64,000 bases of DNA, taken from assembly GCA_003254925.1 (NCBI GenBank), contig QANZ01056315.1:179081-243080 (forward strand). The letters are read 5' to 3'. A program made the position numbers and the translations under genes. This document shows positions 43,831 through 56,011 of the stretch, piece after piece. This stretch comes from Chamaecrista fasciculata (taxonomy: Eukaryota; Streptophyta; Magnoliopsida; Fabales; Fabaceae). Position 1 is the stretch's first letter; each line of letters starts with the position of its first letter. Under the pieces are notes generated by a model that was not told the DNA's origin, did not search any database, and was given only the letters and a program-made list of their open reading frames with translations.

Positions 43831-44896
43831 TACAAAAGTATTCTTGGTACTTTTAAAGTATGCAGTCATTTTCAGTTGTACTCTCAAAATATAGGGTCAG
43901 TTTCAATTATACCCGCAAAATCTTTTTGAGTCAGTTATACTCCCAATCTTTTTTGCATCAATTGTACCCTTAACCTTTTCTGTTTTCTGTCAATTGTACC
44001 CTCAAATTGGGGGGTATTTGGGGGTATAATTGACTCAAATGTGAAACACATGGGGTATAATACCCTAAAAAAAACTTTGGGGGTATATATGAAACCTAGG
44101 AAGCACGAACACGCGTACAACACATTGGACACATGTCTCGACGTGTTGGGATAGTTTAGCGGCTTTTAGAAGCTCGGACACGGCTTCAACCCAACTCCCC
44201 CTTAAATGTAAATTTTTTAACCTAGAAAAGCAATTTTGGGTTTTCTCATATCGCTTTCGACAAAACTATCTCGACAACTTTTGTTCACTGTTGTTCATCG
44301 TCATTCGCTGTCGTTCATTGTCGTGCACAATTAGTCATTGCTGTTTATTATCACTCATCACCGTTTGATGAAGCAGAGTTGGAGGGGGTTATATTTATTG
44401 ATGAAGGCAACAACAATAGTGGAGGACAAAATGAAATTGATCTTTAGATGACTTTTCAACTAGATTCTTTAGAAAATATTCTGCTTGTTTACTTATATAT
44501 GTATATTAGATTCAAGTACATATTTTGATAATGCATACAAAGAATATTTCATTTATGATTTTTTTGAATATAGAGTACGAACATATATATGGCATCATTT
44601 GCAATTTTTGAAGTTTTTATCAGTATTTATGAATTTCTGATTATTTTCATTTTGTCTCTTCTTGAAATTATAATATATTATATTATATATATATATGTCG
44701 TGTCGTGTCTTGTAAAATTAAGAATTTGAAGTGTCGACGTGTTCGTGTCATGCCTGATGTCCCGTGTTTGTGTCTGTGTCTATGCTTCCTAGTTTGAAAT
44801 TGACCCCATATTTTGGGTACAATTGACTCAAAAAAAATTTTGGGGGTACAACTAAAAATGATTACTTACTTTGAGGATACTAATAATACTTTTGCC
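43831..44896. mobile_element. Mutator-like foldback element with 9-bp target duplication, hosting a nested MITE
   Basis: The inverted ends are left tacaaaagtattcttggtac and complement of right ggcaaaagtattattagtat. The arms are about 100-150 bases and contain 'ttcagttgtact' and 'gggtacaattgactc' words. A perfect 9-base duplication TAAAAAATA flanks it (43822-43830 and 44897-44905). The GTGTC-type MITE at 44096-44792 lies inside it. It has no transposase. Confidence 0.8.
44096..44792. mobile_element. GTGTC-type MITE nested inside another element, 697 bp
   Basis: The left end reads ctaggaagcacgaacacg and the complement of the right end reads ctaggaagcatagacac, the same family as 42697-43040 but about twice as long. 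The flanks show only a weak duplication. It sits inside the left-right arms of the 43831-44896 element, so it inserted later. Confidence 0.75.
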
Positions 44897-45237
44897 TAAA
44901 AAATAATAATCAATAGAAATAGAATTTTCAAAAATAAATTTCATATCTTAAACAAACTCGTTGAAACGAAAACGACAATAAAACTTTTGTCAAGAAATTA
45001 ATTTCCAAAAAAATACCCGATTTTATGGACTAAATTGAAGAAATTTAGATTTTCTAAAAATTCTTAAGGAACCTTCTGTTTTTAAAATTTGCCAAACTTT
45101 TTAGAATCTGATTTCTGCCCCCACATTTGGTGAGAATTGCAAAACAGCCCTAATCCTCCTTATTTCAGCTCACACGACACTCTTCTCTTCATTCTTCCCT
45201 CTCAAACCTTCGTTGCCCACCATTGTTCCCTAGCCAG

Positions 45238-45309
45238 ATGACGTCGTCGTCGCCAGATAACGTCGGCGGCGGCGACCTCCCCATGGTGGTGGTCGTCCCT
45301 CCTCCCTTG
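45238..45309 (+). other. Candidate orphan first exon (24 codons)
   Basis: An ATG in a GC-rich island reads MTSSSPDNVGGGDLP and continues with a valine/proline-rich run. It ends at a plausible donor (ccttg|gtttgt). Its base composition differs sharply from the AT-rich surroundings, as for a real first coding exon. No downstream exon is recognised before the N gap at 46668. I do not recognise the family. It may be a relic, or the rest may lie in the gap. Confidence 0.3.
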
Positions 45310-46667
45310 GTTTGTGCCTCTCTCTTCCATTTTTTCTTTTCTTTTCTCCCTCTTGAGTTTCAGCTGATTTGTCATATGATTTTCTTCAAATTTCTGCTTA
45401 TTTCTTGATATTAGTTTGATGATTGAGCTACATCCTTCTTTCTTCCCACTTCCATGTTCATCTTGGACGCCACACAAGTTTGGGCAATCTCTTTGGTTCT
45501 CTATTTAAAAGTGACGAAAAATTGAAAAATTAGTAAGTTGAAAATTGGTTATCCTCACCAATTAACACTATGGTACTATGGTACTATGGTAGCTAATTCC
45601 AATTGTGGAGACGACAATCAGCAGTAAAATTCTAGCATTTGTAGGTACTATGGTAGCTAATTCCAATTTCCCACCTGATAAATTTGTCCTTTTAAAAAAA
45701 AATTCCATTTTATTTGTTTAAAAAAAACTCAAAAAAGTAAAATAAACCTACACATTCTTTATATTTTTATCTTCAAGTTTGATCATGATGCATGCTTTTA
45801 AATAGTTTCCTTCTTTTATTTACTACCACTAAATATATTACGATTTTCATAGTCATAAGCCACTTGGATAAATCTCTTCTGATGGTTAAAAAATTAAATT
45901 AATTATGTAAATATATATATATATATATATTTATCTTATCTAATCTAACCTTGCTATATTCTTCCACTTGGAGAAATGAGACTATGTCACTTCTTCTTTC
46001 AGTAGTGGGTTGGGCATCATGACAAATCTTCCTTCAACTTTGTGTAAAATCTTCCTTAAGCTAATTTGTATTTTGAACAAGAACTTCTATGTCTATATTA
46101 TTATCAATATCATACATACATAACTTCAAAACTTTTTAATCATTAATCTCTTAAAAAAATTTAAAAATACTATAAGAGAAACCAAATAACTTTTTATCAT
46201 TTTAAAATAGGCCAAATCTCAAATTGGAACTAGACCTACTTTTGAGATGTTATTGGACCTCATTTCCTAACGATTTTAAGTGGATAGAAAAAGAATTCCG
46301 CAAGAGTTAACACTAACACATAATTTCTAACTCGCCGCATTCAAACTTAAAACTAAATAAATATGACTGACTTCACTTGTTTGACGGTGAAATCAATTAC
46401 TTACTTTTGAGATTCGATATATTTGACATTGTTTGTTGGTAGTCCCAAAATGCTCGTTGATCAAAAGCAACCCTTAGCTTTAGATTCGTGACATTTAATA
46501 TATATAAATCTCCCATTGTGGACGTAATAATAAAAGAGAAAATTCACTTTTTTGTCTTTAAGTTTATCTCTAAACTATAATTTAATTCTTAAAATTTAGA
46601 AATATATTTTTTAAATTTCTAACTTTTTTTACTAATATCAACTATTTAGTTTTATCCCAAAAAAAAA
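45310..46667. other. AT-rich spacer before the assembly gap
   Basis: No gene is recognised. A 25-base word beginning ggtactatggtagctaattc is repeated at 45581-45605 and 45645-45669 around a 39-base filler. An (AT)n microsatellite lies at about 45909-45930. Confidence 0.5.
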
Positions 46668-47553
46668 NNNNNNNNNNNNNNNNNNNNNNNNNNNNNNNNN
46701 NNNNNNNNNNNNNNNNNNNNNNNNNNNNNNNNNNNNNNNNNNNNNNNNNNNNNNNNNNNNNNNNNNNNNNNNNNNNNNNNNNNNNNNNNNNNNNNNNNNN
46801 NNNNNNNNNNNNNNNNNNNNNNNNNNNNNNNNNNNNNNNNNNNNNNNNNNNNNNNNNNNNNNNNNNNNNNNNNNNNNNNNNNNNNNNNNNNNNNNNNNNN
46901 NNNNNNNNNNNNNNNNNNNNNNNNNNNNNNNNNNNNNNNNNNNNNNNNNNNNNNNNNNNNNNNNNNNNNNNNNNNNNNNNNNNNNNNNNNNNNNNNNNNN
47001 NNNNNNNNNNNNNNNNNNNNNNNNNNNNNNNNNNNNNNNNNNNNNNNNNNNNNNNNNNNNNNNNNNNNNNNNNNNNNNNNNNNNNNNNNNNNNNNNNNNN
47101 NNNNNNNNNNNNNNNNNNNNNNNNNNNNNNNNNNNNNNNNNNNNNNNNNNNNNNNNNNNNNNNNNNNNNNNNNNNNNNNNNNNNNNNNNNNNNNNNNNNN
47201 NNNNNNNNNNNNNNNNNNNNNNNNNNNNNNNNNNNNNNNNNNNNNNNNNNNNNNNNNNNNNNNNNNNNNNNNNNNNNNNNNNNNNNNNNNNNNNNNNNNN
47301 NNNNNNNNNNNNNNNNNNNNNNNNNNNNNNNNNNNNNNNNNNNNNNNNNNNNNNNNNNNNNNNNNNNNNNNNNNNNNNNNNNNNNNNNNNNNNNNNNNNN
47401 NNNNNNNNNNNNNNNNNNNNNNNNNNNNNNNNNNNNNNNNNNNNNNNNNNNNNNNNNNNNNNNNNNNNNNNNNNNNNNNNNNNNNNNNNNNNNNNNNNNN
47501 NNNNNNNNNNNNNNNNNNNNNNNNNNNNNNNNNNNNNNNNNNNNNNNNNNNNN
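46668..47553. other. Assembly gap (886 N)
   Basis: There is a run of N. Its right edge abuts a near-palindromic foldback, which probably caused the assembly break. Any reading frame drawn across the gap is an artefact. Confidence 0.99.
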
Positions 47554-47863
47554 GTTTGAAACTTGACACTTTGGTACCCTGTGGTATTCTCCATTAACAC
47601 TTTGGTACCCTTTGGGGTTATTTTGTAATTTTAACTACAACAAATTTTACTAAAATTACATATTGACCCCAAATTTTTTTAAAAGTTTTCATTTTAGTAC
47701 CTAGATAATATGTATCCAGGGACCTATTTGTAATTTTTGAAAATTTTTTGGGGTCAATATGTAATTTTTGCAAAATTTGTTATGGTTAAAATTACAAAAT
47801 AACCCCAAAAGGTACCAAAGTGTTAATGGAGAATACCACAGGGTACCAAAGTGTAATTTACCC
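47554..47863. mobile_element. Foldback element (left end lost in the N gap)
   Basis: The two arms are near-perfect inverted copies of about 130 bases. The left has ctttggtaccctgtggtatt and 'ggtattctccattaacact'. The right arm complement starts gggtaaattacactttggta and repeats the same words. The outermost left bases are in the gap. The family is shared with the left part of SDR intron 4 (2503-2640). Confidence 0.82.
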
Positions 47864-48214
47864 TTTAGAATAATAATAAAAATACATTATAAGAAGTTAC
47901 TCAATCTTTTGTAAGCTATGTGATTATAAATTTATAATTTCTTTCTTCAACTTCCACAATTCTTTTTTTTTTGGGCGAAAAACTATTTTCACTCGTTTTG
48001 ATTTTTATTTATTATTAAGTGTTTACCTTCTACCATCTAGTAAGAGATGCCATTAACGTGTCATGAATGATTGTTAAATGTGATCAAGCTTTGAATTTTC
48101 GAGAAGACACTTTCTTATCAAATTGCACAAGTAATGTTTTCCACAACATTAAAATCACGGGAAATTTAGTTAAAAACTTTAAAATCAATGCTCCTATAAA
48201 GCTTCCTTAAATCC

Positions 48215-48255
48215 CTAATATCCTCATTTTTTTTTTGGCCAACTAATATCCTCAT
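48215..48255. repeat. 15-bp mini-insertion with 13-bp flanking duplication
   Basis: ctaatatcctcat occurs at 48215-48227 and 48243-48255. The insert is T9 plus ggccaa (complement ttggcc followed by A9), another GGCC-A(n) insert on the opposite strand. Confidence 0.88.
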
Positions 48256-48740
48256 CAATCACTCTCAAGTGAAAAAGAAAAAAAAAAATCAGTGCCTTTT
48301 CGAATCCATGATAAGGAGATAAATAAGAGAAATTAATTATAAGGGTCCGATGGCAATTCTAGCATACTCTAATTTTGGCTTATAAATCACCCAAATTGAA
48401 TTACGTAATCTTCAATTTTGTTGGTTTGATTTTATTTTTTGTTTTATACATTATTTTTAGTATTTCAGTAATGTTTTCCTCAAATCGCTGTTGGTTATTT
48501 AGTTAAACTTTTCGGATGGTTCAAAATTATTAAAATAAAAATCGTTTTTACTTTTTTTTTTTCTACTCATGCAATTTTTCTTTTTATTAAAATAAAAGAC
48601 GGTGAATAAGAGGCGAGCCCGAAACCTTAGACAACGAAGACTACATAGTGGGGATCACAGGCCCCACATCAGTCTGGCCTGAATCAAATCTCAACCTACC
48701 ACAATTGGATGACGCATACAAAGAAGACAACATAGCATAA

Positions 48741-48915
48741 CCAAGCTTAGTTGGCCTAGTGGTCGAGCTCACTAGGTCGCTTAAACAAGGTCAGGGTTCG
48801 AATTTCATCTTGTGTATGAAGCAACCAATTGGCCAGCGACAGACCCTTAAATTGAGCACCGATCCGCAGAGGATTAGTCTTTGGCCTGTCGGGCTGGAAC
48901 ATACCTTGGAAAACC
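48741..48915 (+). mobile_element. tRNA-derived SINE-like element
   Basis: A-box-like tagttggcctagtggtcgag is followed about 40 bases later by a B box, gggttcgaatttca. The body ends near ccttggaaaac. The promoter spacing and wording are those of tRNA-derived SINEs, but the 3' end and target duplication are unclear. An 18-base word (ctaaatcgtaaaaagtaa) is repeated just after it (48915-48932 and 48956-48973). Confidence 0.55.
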
Positions 48916-49624
48916 TAAATCGTAAAAAGTAATCTGAAACAGAACATGCAGAAGACTAAATCGTAAAAAGTAAAAATTCAAAATAAAAAATTATCCCAAA
49001 GATAAAAAAAAAATATTTTATACAATTCTTTACCTGACTAAAATAAAACAATAGAATGGAGAAAAATAAAACAAAACTAGACATTCAAAAATAATATCTT
49101 ATTCTAAATAATTGACATGAACTTGGCATTTGTTTAGGGATGATCAAAATGTTTATATTCAATGAACACATGTAAATTTAACCCATTAGGTTCAAATACA
49201 GGTACAAGCAAAAATAGAATGAGTCTAAGCATGAAGATTTACTCATTAAAACTTGCGTGAGCCCAGAAATAAGGATAGCTGACCTATATAGTAATTTTTA
49301 AATTTTTAATATGTATATATATATATATTATAATATTAAATTATATTATACATAAGTATAAAATTAATTTTTTTTATATAAAATTATAAAATTTAATGAT
49401 TTATATATATATATAATAAGACTATATAAAATAATTGAGTCATATTTCATAAAAATGATTTAATTTTTTTTCGAATTCAGGTTCGAGTCTAAGAATTCAA
49501 CTATTCGCCAAGTATAAAAATGAGAATTGAATTTAATGTACGGGTTAGGTATAAAGATAATATATTTTTACGAGTCTAGCTAGATATCATGAGACCCTAC
49601 CTAAGAGCATCGCTACACTTGGCC

Positions 49625-49724
49625 AAATGTGATCACAGCTCTAGAGGCATGTCTTGGCCTTGGTGAGCTCTCAGGACCTAACTCACTTAAACTTTTTCTC
49701 ACAAAAAAAAATGTGATCTCAGCT
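49625..49724. repeat. 68-bp A-tailed insertion with 16-bp flanking duplication
   Basis: aaatgtgatcacagct (49625-49640) recurs as aaatgtgatctcagct (49709-49724). The insert (49641-49708) starts ctagaggcatgtcttggcc and ends in an A tail. It looks like a 5'-truncated SINE or other retroposed fragment. Confidence 0.8.
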
Positions 49725-49802
49725 TAATAACAAATTTATTTAGAAATACAATCTTCTATTTTAATTCAAATAAGTTATTATTTCTAAACTCCCTCTATCG
49801 CA

Positions 49803-50392
49803 ATGTTGTTAGGACCGAACCGTTCAATGACTCGGACAAGTGTTCGGTTCATGGTTTGATCGATTAAACCGGTTAAACCATCGGTTGAACCAGATGATGT
49901 AATAAATAATAAATATTAATTAATTTTATTATATATAAAATATAAATATTATATACACACAACTAAAATTAATAATTAAAAATTTCTATTTTTTTTGTTA
50001 AATTGAAATAAAGTACGTTATAAGAATAATATAAATACATAAAATAAACATAATATAGCACATATATAGCCACTAGCTAGATAAATTTTTAAATATAATA
50101 AATTTTATGCAAATCAAGTAAATTTTTTTATAAAATAAAATATATTAAGTGAGTTTTAGATCTATTTTCATTAATTTTTTATTTAAAAGTTAAAATGTGA
50201 AATTATTTTAAAAAATTTTTGGTGGGCAGTTGGACTACCAATTCAGCGGTTGGACCGTCGGTTTAGCGATTTTGGCTGGTTAAACCCAGTCTAACTACAA
50301 ATTTGATTTTTAGGTTAAATCGGCCCGTTCTATTGGTTGGTTGACGGTTCAACCGATTAGACTGTCTGATCCAATTCGATTTTAACAACACT
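49803..50392. mobile_element. MITE-like element with GTTGTTA ends
   Basis: The left end is gttgttaggaccgaaccg and the complement of the right end is gttgttaaaatcgaattgg. Both arms (about 100 and 170 bases) carry 'cggttgaacc' and 'gtttaaccggt' words. The centre is AT-only. No clear target duplication was found. Confidence 0.65.
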
Positions 50393-52050
50393 ACTCTATT
50401 GTTTGATAAATATTTTTTCTTCTGAATCATTAAACTCAATTATTATTGAAAAATAACGGATTCCGAATAAAAGAACGAGAATATGAGGTAATTGAGAAGA
50501 AAACTTAGAATCCAAATCCCTCCTCAAAAATGGAAAAAAATCACGAGAAAATAAGTTATAATATATAGATAGATATACGTTTAATTCTAAAATTTATTTA
50601 ATATTTAAAAGACTACTTAAAAAAGATAAAAATATATTAAATTCTTAATAAATTTTAATTTATGTCAAGTAAATATATATATATATATATATCTATATAA
50701 TATTGATAATATTTTGAAGTTTTACATAGACATCCCATTAGAATTTCTAATTTGCATACAAGTTTAAAATCAAAATATTCAAAAATATAACGAAATTAGA
50801 TATAATATTGAATAAAACTTAAAAGTTAAAACATATGAATTATAAAATATACATTTATTTATCTTTTGTAAGTTCGAAACAAGAAATTTTAACTAAAATC
50901 CACAAATAATAAAAAAATCACCTGACGATATCTTTTCAATGTAACAACTTGTATAACATATTATATAGATATAAGATATAGATTTAGATACTGATGAAGA
51001 TTAATTTTACCATTGAAGTTTGACATTTCGTCAACTTCTTCTCAAAGCCTTAACTAATAGCTACATCAACTTCACTAATAAAAATTAGTTGCGTGACTCC
51101 ACGTTTGGACTGGGGAGGAATATTGTTTGTAAAGTAAATTAATTTACAAGATTTCCTTCTAAGTATTATTTTAAATAAAAAATAGAGAGTATCAGGTAAC
51201 GGTTTTCCGTATCGTCGCTAAAAGTACTTTAAAAACATTTATTTTTTTAATATGTGATAATGCACGTCACAAAATAATTAAAAAAATTAAAATTATGAGT
51301 ATTAACTTATCATTTAATATCATAATTATCCTGTCAGATTAAACAATTACCAGAGGAAAAGGAGAGGTTGAGGAAGATTTGAAAAAAATTAAATTAAATT
51401 GATGAATATAAATATATATAATTGAATTGAAATATTTGGAAAGAAACGAAAAAGAAAAGTATTTAAAAGATTGATTTTTTCCTGTTCATCAAATTTTTTA
51501 GAGATAGAGATAAGAATCATATAAGGGAAGATAAAAGTTACTTTTAAATTTTAATTAATTAATATAAGTGCAAAAACATACAGTGAAGAGAGACGAGCAT
51601 ATAGGCAACAAGCATATTTCGTTATTGGGCCAACAAATACTTTTTATTTGCGGAAAGATAAATATCCGAAAAATTGAAAAAGGAAAGGTTGATAAATAAT
51701 GGAAAAATCAAAAAATAAATAAATAAATAAATACATTAAAATGCTTTAGCTCAGCCTTTAAATATCGGCCATTGCCTGCAAATGCGGAAGAAGGAAGATG
51801 AAGAGGGCTGAAGATTGAAGATCAAGTGCGAGAAATTGAGGAGAAAGCGTTTTTATTTTTTGTGGTTTAGTGTTTATCATTGTCGATCATTGTTCATTGT
51901 TTCAATTTTCAAGTAATCAATCAGTCCTCTTTATCTCGGAACTCATCAACAGAATATAGAACACAAATTTATTAGCGAAAGTGAGATGATTGTTTTGGTG
52001 AGCGTGTAAAGCAGCTAGTGGTAGATGATTATTGCAAGATTTTGAGAGCT
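50393..52050. other. AT-rich spacer and promoter/leader of the HGSNAT-like gene
   Basis: No gene is seen at 50393-51700, which has several (TA)n stretches (for example about 50677). The segment 51745-52050 is less AT-rich. It carries a TATA-like tttaaata at about 51758 and then a purine-rich leader running to the ATG at 52051, so it is the likely core promoter and 5' UTR. Confidence 0.45.
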
Positions 52051-53137
52051 ATGGGAAGTTACAAGCCAATCAAGAACTACGATGAGGACGATAATGAGAA
52101 AGGGAGGTTGAATACTTCAAGAATGTTCAAGCCAAATGGGAAAGACGATGTTGAGATGGCTCTCCAGATTTCTGAATCAAGATCTGCCATCTTTGCCAAT
52201 GACGAAAGACGTTCTAAGAAAATCGATGATACCTCGCTTCCTTCTTCCCGGAATCAAACTCAACGTCTTGTTTCACTCGACGTTTTTCGCGGTATCACCG
52301 TCGCGGTATTACTTCTTCCTTCACATTCGCCTAACTCTTTCTTTCTATATCTGTCTCATGGTTTCTATGTAGCATTTATTTCACAGAAATAAAAAATAAA
52401 AGAAAAAATAGTGACTAGGGATTTTGTTAGTGTGCTATGGCATGATAAGCTTCGTTTTGTCTAAGTTTATTTTTAAGGTGAAGCTGGGTTTTCCTTGTTC
52501 CTCCTATTTGTTCACGATGTTACCTTCCACCTTATTTTTAAGGTGAAGCTAGGAAAAACCGAAAAGTGCCTCCTCATCTGGTAAATAAAAGAAAAGCTGG
52601 TTCTTCATACACTTATGGCTGGCAATGCATACCAGTTTAGCGATTACTCGGCTTGATTAATGGATGTAGCTGTCAGTTAAAGAGAAACAGCGGGCACACA
52701 CTTCTATTTCTTTTTTCCCTTAATATTTATTATAGCCTGACCTTACAGAAATTTAATGCTGCAAAGTTTTTTTTGAGACGCTGGATTGTCATAGACGAAG
52801 TTCATCTTCAAAAGTTATCATTAATTTCTCTGTTCGTCTTTCTTTACTTTGAAGAGACGCTATATCAGACACTTGTTGTTTGGTGCCATCATCTGTCATT
52901 TCTTGGCAAAACTGTCTTTCAGCATAAGAGAGTGGACCAGTTCAATTAGAAAAATCTAAAATATTCTCTAACTAGCTTTTCCCTTGTTTGAAATGACAAT
53001 TCCGATTTAGAGTATTATATGTGAAACATCTAAAATCTAAAATATTCTCTAACTAGCTTTTCCATAGCCCAAGCCTTTGATATCACCAAGCAGACGTCTG
53101 AATAGTCCACGCATTAAAGTTGTTCTCACTTCTCATT

Positions 53138-53188
<51 letters not shown>

Positions 53189-55980
53189 TTCCCAACTGGT
53201 CCTGTTTTTCGTATTTTTTTAGCCATGGATGGTCTTCTTGAATTGACATAGCTCACCAGTTTGTTTATATTCATAGTAATAAACTGTGCGACCTAGTTTC
53301 AAGTTTGCAGTAGAGGAGCAAATTTATACACCTCAAACCTTGCCCGACTTTTTCTCCCTCTTAACTTGAAGCCTTGTCCTAGCTACGGTGGGTATCAACA
53401 GTTTACGCCACCATCAAAGATGCATAATTTTTCCCTTCGAACTCACCAACACAACATGTCTCATCAACACTACAAAGTTACCCAGAGGTTATCTGCATCA
53501 GATATCGAAAATCATCTTTTGGAAGACTTATATGGTTGACTTAAAAGATGTACAGCAGCTATGCCACATTTCTATTTCTTTTTATCTTAGGTTTTTTAGA
53601 AAGCCAGAGGCCAGTAAACCACCTTTTCTTCTCTCTCTCTCTCTCTATCTGACCGTTACGTTGTATATGATCCAATTATATTCATAAGAGACTAGAGTTT
53701 CACAGATAATGAGGTTAAAAAGAATGCATTAAAGTTGTTTAGGAAATTGGTTGTCTTGTTTGATTTATTTAATTTCTTTGAATCTTGTTTTTATTTTCAA
53801 AAAAATGGTTTTAGAATACTTCTAAGCATAGTTAATTCATCTATATGGCAGTGCTAATTCAGTGATTTACAGAATTGTGTTCAATGAAAATTTGTATATA
53901 AGGAGATACTCATTTCTCCAACAGTAATACAATGGACTGATTGTCTTTGTGTTAGCGGTGTTTGAAACTATTGTCATGGTGCTATTTATGAGGATGAGAT
54001 CAATTTTACTGCGATTGGAATATTAGTCTAGCAGTTCACTAACCTCCCAGCATAAATTAAGCACATTTAGCACCAATGAGATTTGGCACATTTAGCACCA
54101 TAAATTAAGCACATTTTCTGCCAACATTATATGAAATGTTGGGACAATTTTAATAGTTCTCCCCAATTCATCAACAAAATTTTTATATTGAAAATTTTTA
54201 AAAGAAAACAAAATAATGGTTAATACTAATTGTTCTTCTCATTGTTGAATCTTGATGCAGTTGATGATACTGGTGGATGATGCTGGTGGAATCTTTCCTG
54301 CGATCAATCATTCCCCTTGGAATGGCTTAACACTAGCAGATGTTGTCATGCCGTTTTTCCTTTTTATTGTTGGGGTTTCTCTTGCACTCACGTACAAGGT
54401 ATCTACCTGAAACTGCTGTACAAAGAAGTTTGTCAAATTATGTATATCATGAAATTGTTTAATACCACACTTTCTGTCTCTTTCGCATGCTAGATTTTTT
54501 TTTGTATTACTCAAGTAGAATAAATAAATCTCTCAATTAATTGGTCTAATTGCCCAAGATCCGGTTCATTTATTTTGACAAATAATTTTTCTTTTTTCAT
54601 TTTAAACAGAAGTTGTCTTCCAGAGTTGATTCAACTAGAAAAGCAATTTTGCGGGCATTTAAGCTTCTGGCATTAGGTCTTTTCCTTCAAGGTGGTTAAC
54701 TGGATCTTTAGCTTTATATTTTACAATTGCTAGGCCCTGTTTTGAGTTCATTAATATTTGTTGTCACTGGTCATATTAATTTGAAAGGAGCCAAATGTTG
54801 AACAAATAGCACTGTCCGTAATTAAAAGGAATTATCACTTGTGTGGGTAGTTTTTGAGCTATTGCAATGTGGATATAGGTTTCTCTTTTAACTGTTCTAC
54901 CAACCTCTCCTGCAGGAGGATTCTTACATGGCATTAATGATCTGACCTATGGAGTGGATATTAAGCGAATTAGATGGATGGGAATACTACAGGTATGTTT
55001 TCTGCACCAGATCTCTGTATGTTCAGTTAGAAACTTCGTGTGCCAAGTGGGCAGTGGCTGCAGAATTCTGTGTCCTCACAAGAACTTTGTAACATGGGAA
55101 CTAATTTTTTTTTTATCAAGCCATACGACTTTAATGTTCCTGCAAGATTCCAAAAGTCAAAGCTTGTTTGAATTGTTTTTCCCTTTAATGTATAATAATG
55201 ACCCCTTTTTGTTTTATTCATTGGGTGTCAGAGAATAGCAGTAGCATATTTGGTTGCAGCATTGTGTGAGATTTGGCTCAAGGGTGAAGATACTGTTAAT
55301 TCAGGATTATCTCTATTAAGAAAATATCAATACCAGTGGTAAGTTCTACTTTCCTCCCCATGTTTGGTACAGTGAACATCATAGGTTATTTCTTTTGATC
55401 CTCTTGTTCTGCAGCATCATTTACGTGGGAACAAAACTACATACAAGTAATCCTGGAACAAAATTTAAAATCATTACCTACTTCCATCAGTTTTGAAAAA
55501 TTGATTATCACCAATCAACTCTTCAAATGTTAATTTTCATTTTTATGATGTGTTGGGATGTTGCTTCCCCGTTTACTGCCTTAAATGATGCTTTTCTGTA
55601 CGAACAGTGTATTTTTAATCATGAGCATGGTTAATTAATCTGTTGGAATGATTGTTTTGCTGTTGGCAATGTAACTCTGGTGCTCACGTTAATGTTGTAA
55701 TGTGATTTCTACTTCATGTATCTCTCTAGCCATGGTTTTTCTCATCATCATCACAAGTTACTTGTGTAATGGTGCATTCCTAATCTTCATACTTTGACAG
55801 GGCTATGGCTTTGGTTCTCACTAGCCTCTATCTTTGCTTGCTATACGGCCTGTATGTTCCTGATTGGGAGTATCAGATTCCTACAGAACCTTCTTTACCA
55901 TCCAAGATAGTTTCAGTAAGTGTTTGTGTTTGCTGTTTATTCCAATTTATTTGTTGGGATCTTTAGTGTGTGTGAATGTA

Positions 55981-56011
<31 letters not shown>

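Noticed and set aside
46638..47600. Minus-strand open frames of 300+ codons
   Set aside because: They consist almost entirely of undetermined residues across the N gap, so they are artefacts.
48741..48830. Functional tRNA gene
   Set aside because: A- and B-box words are present, but no cloverleaf with proper acceptor pairing can be drawn. It is better read as a SINE.
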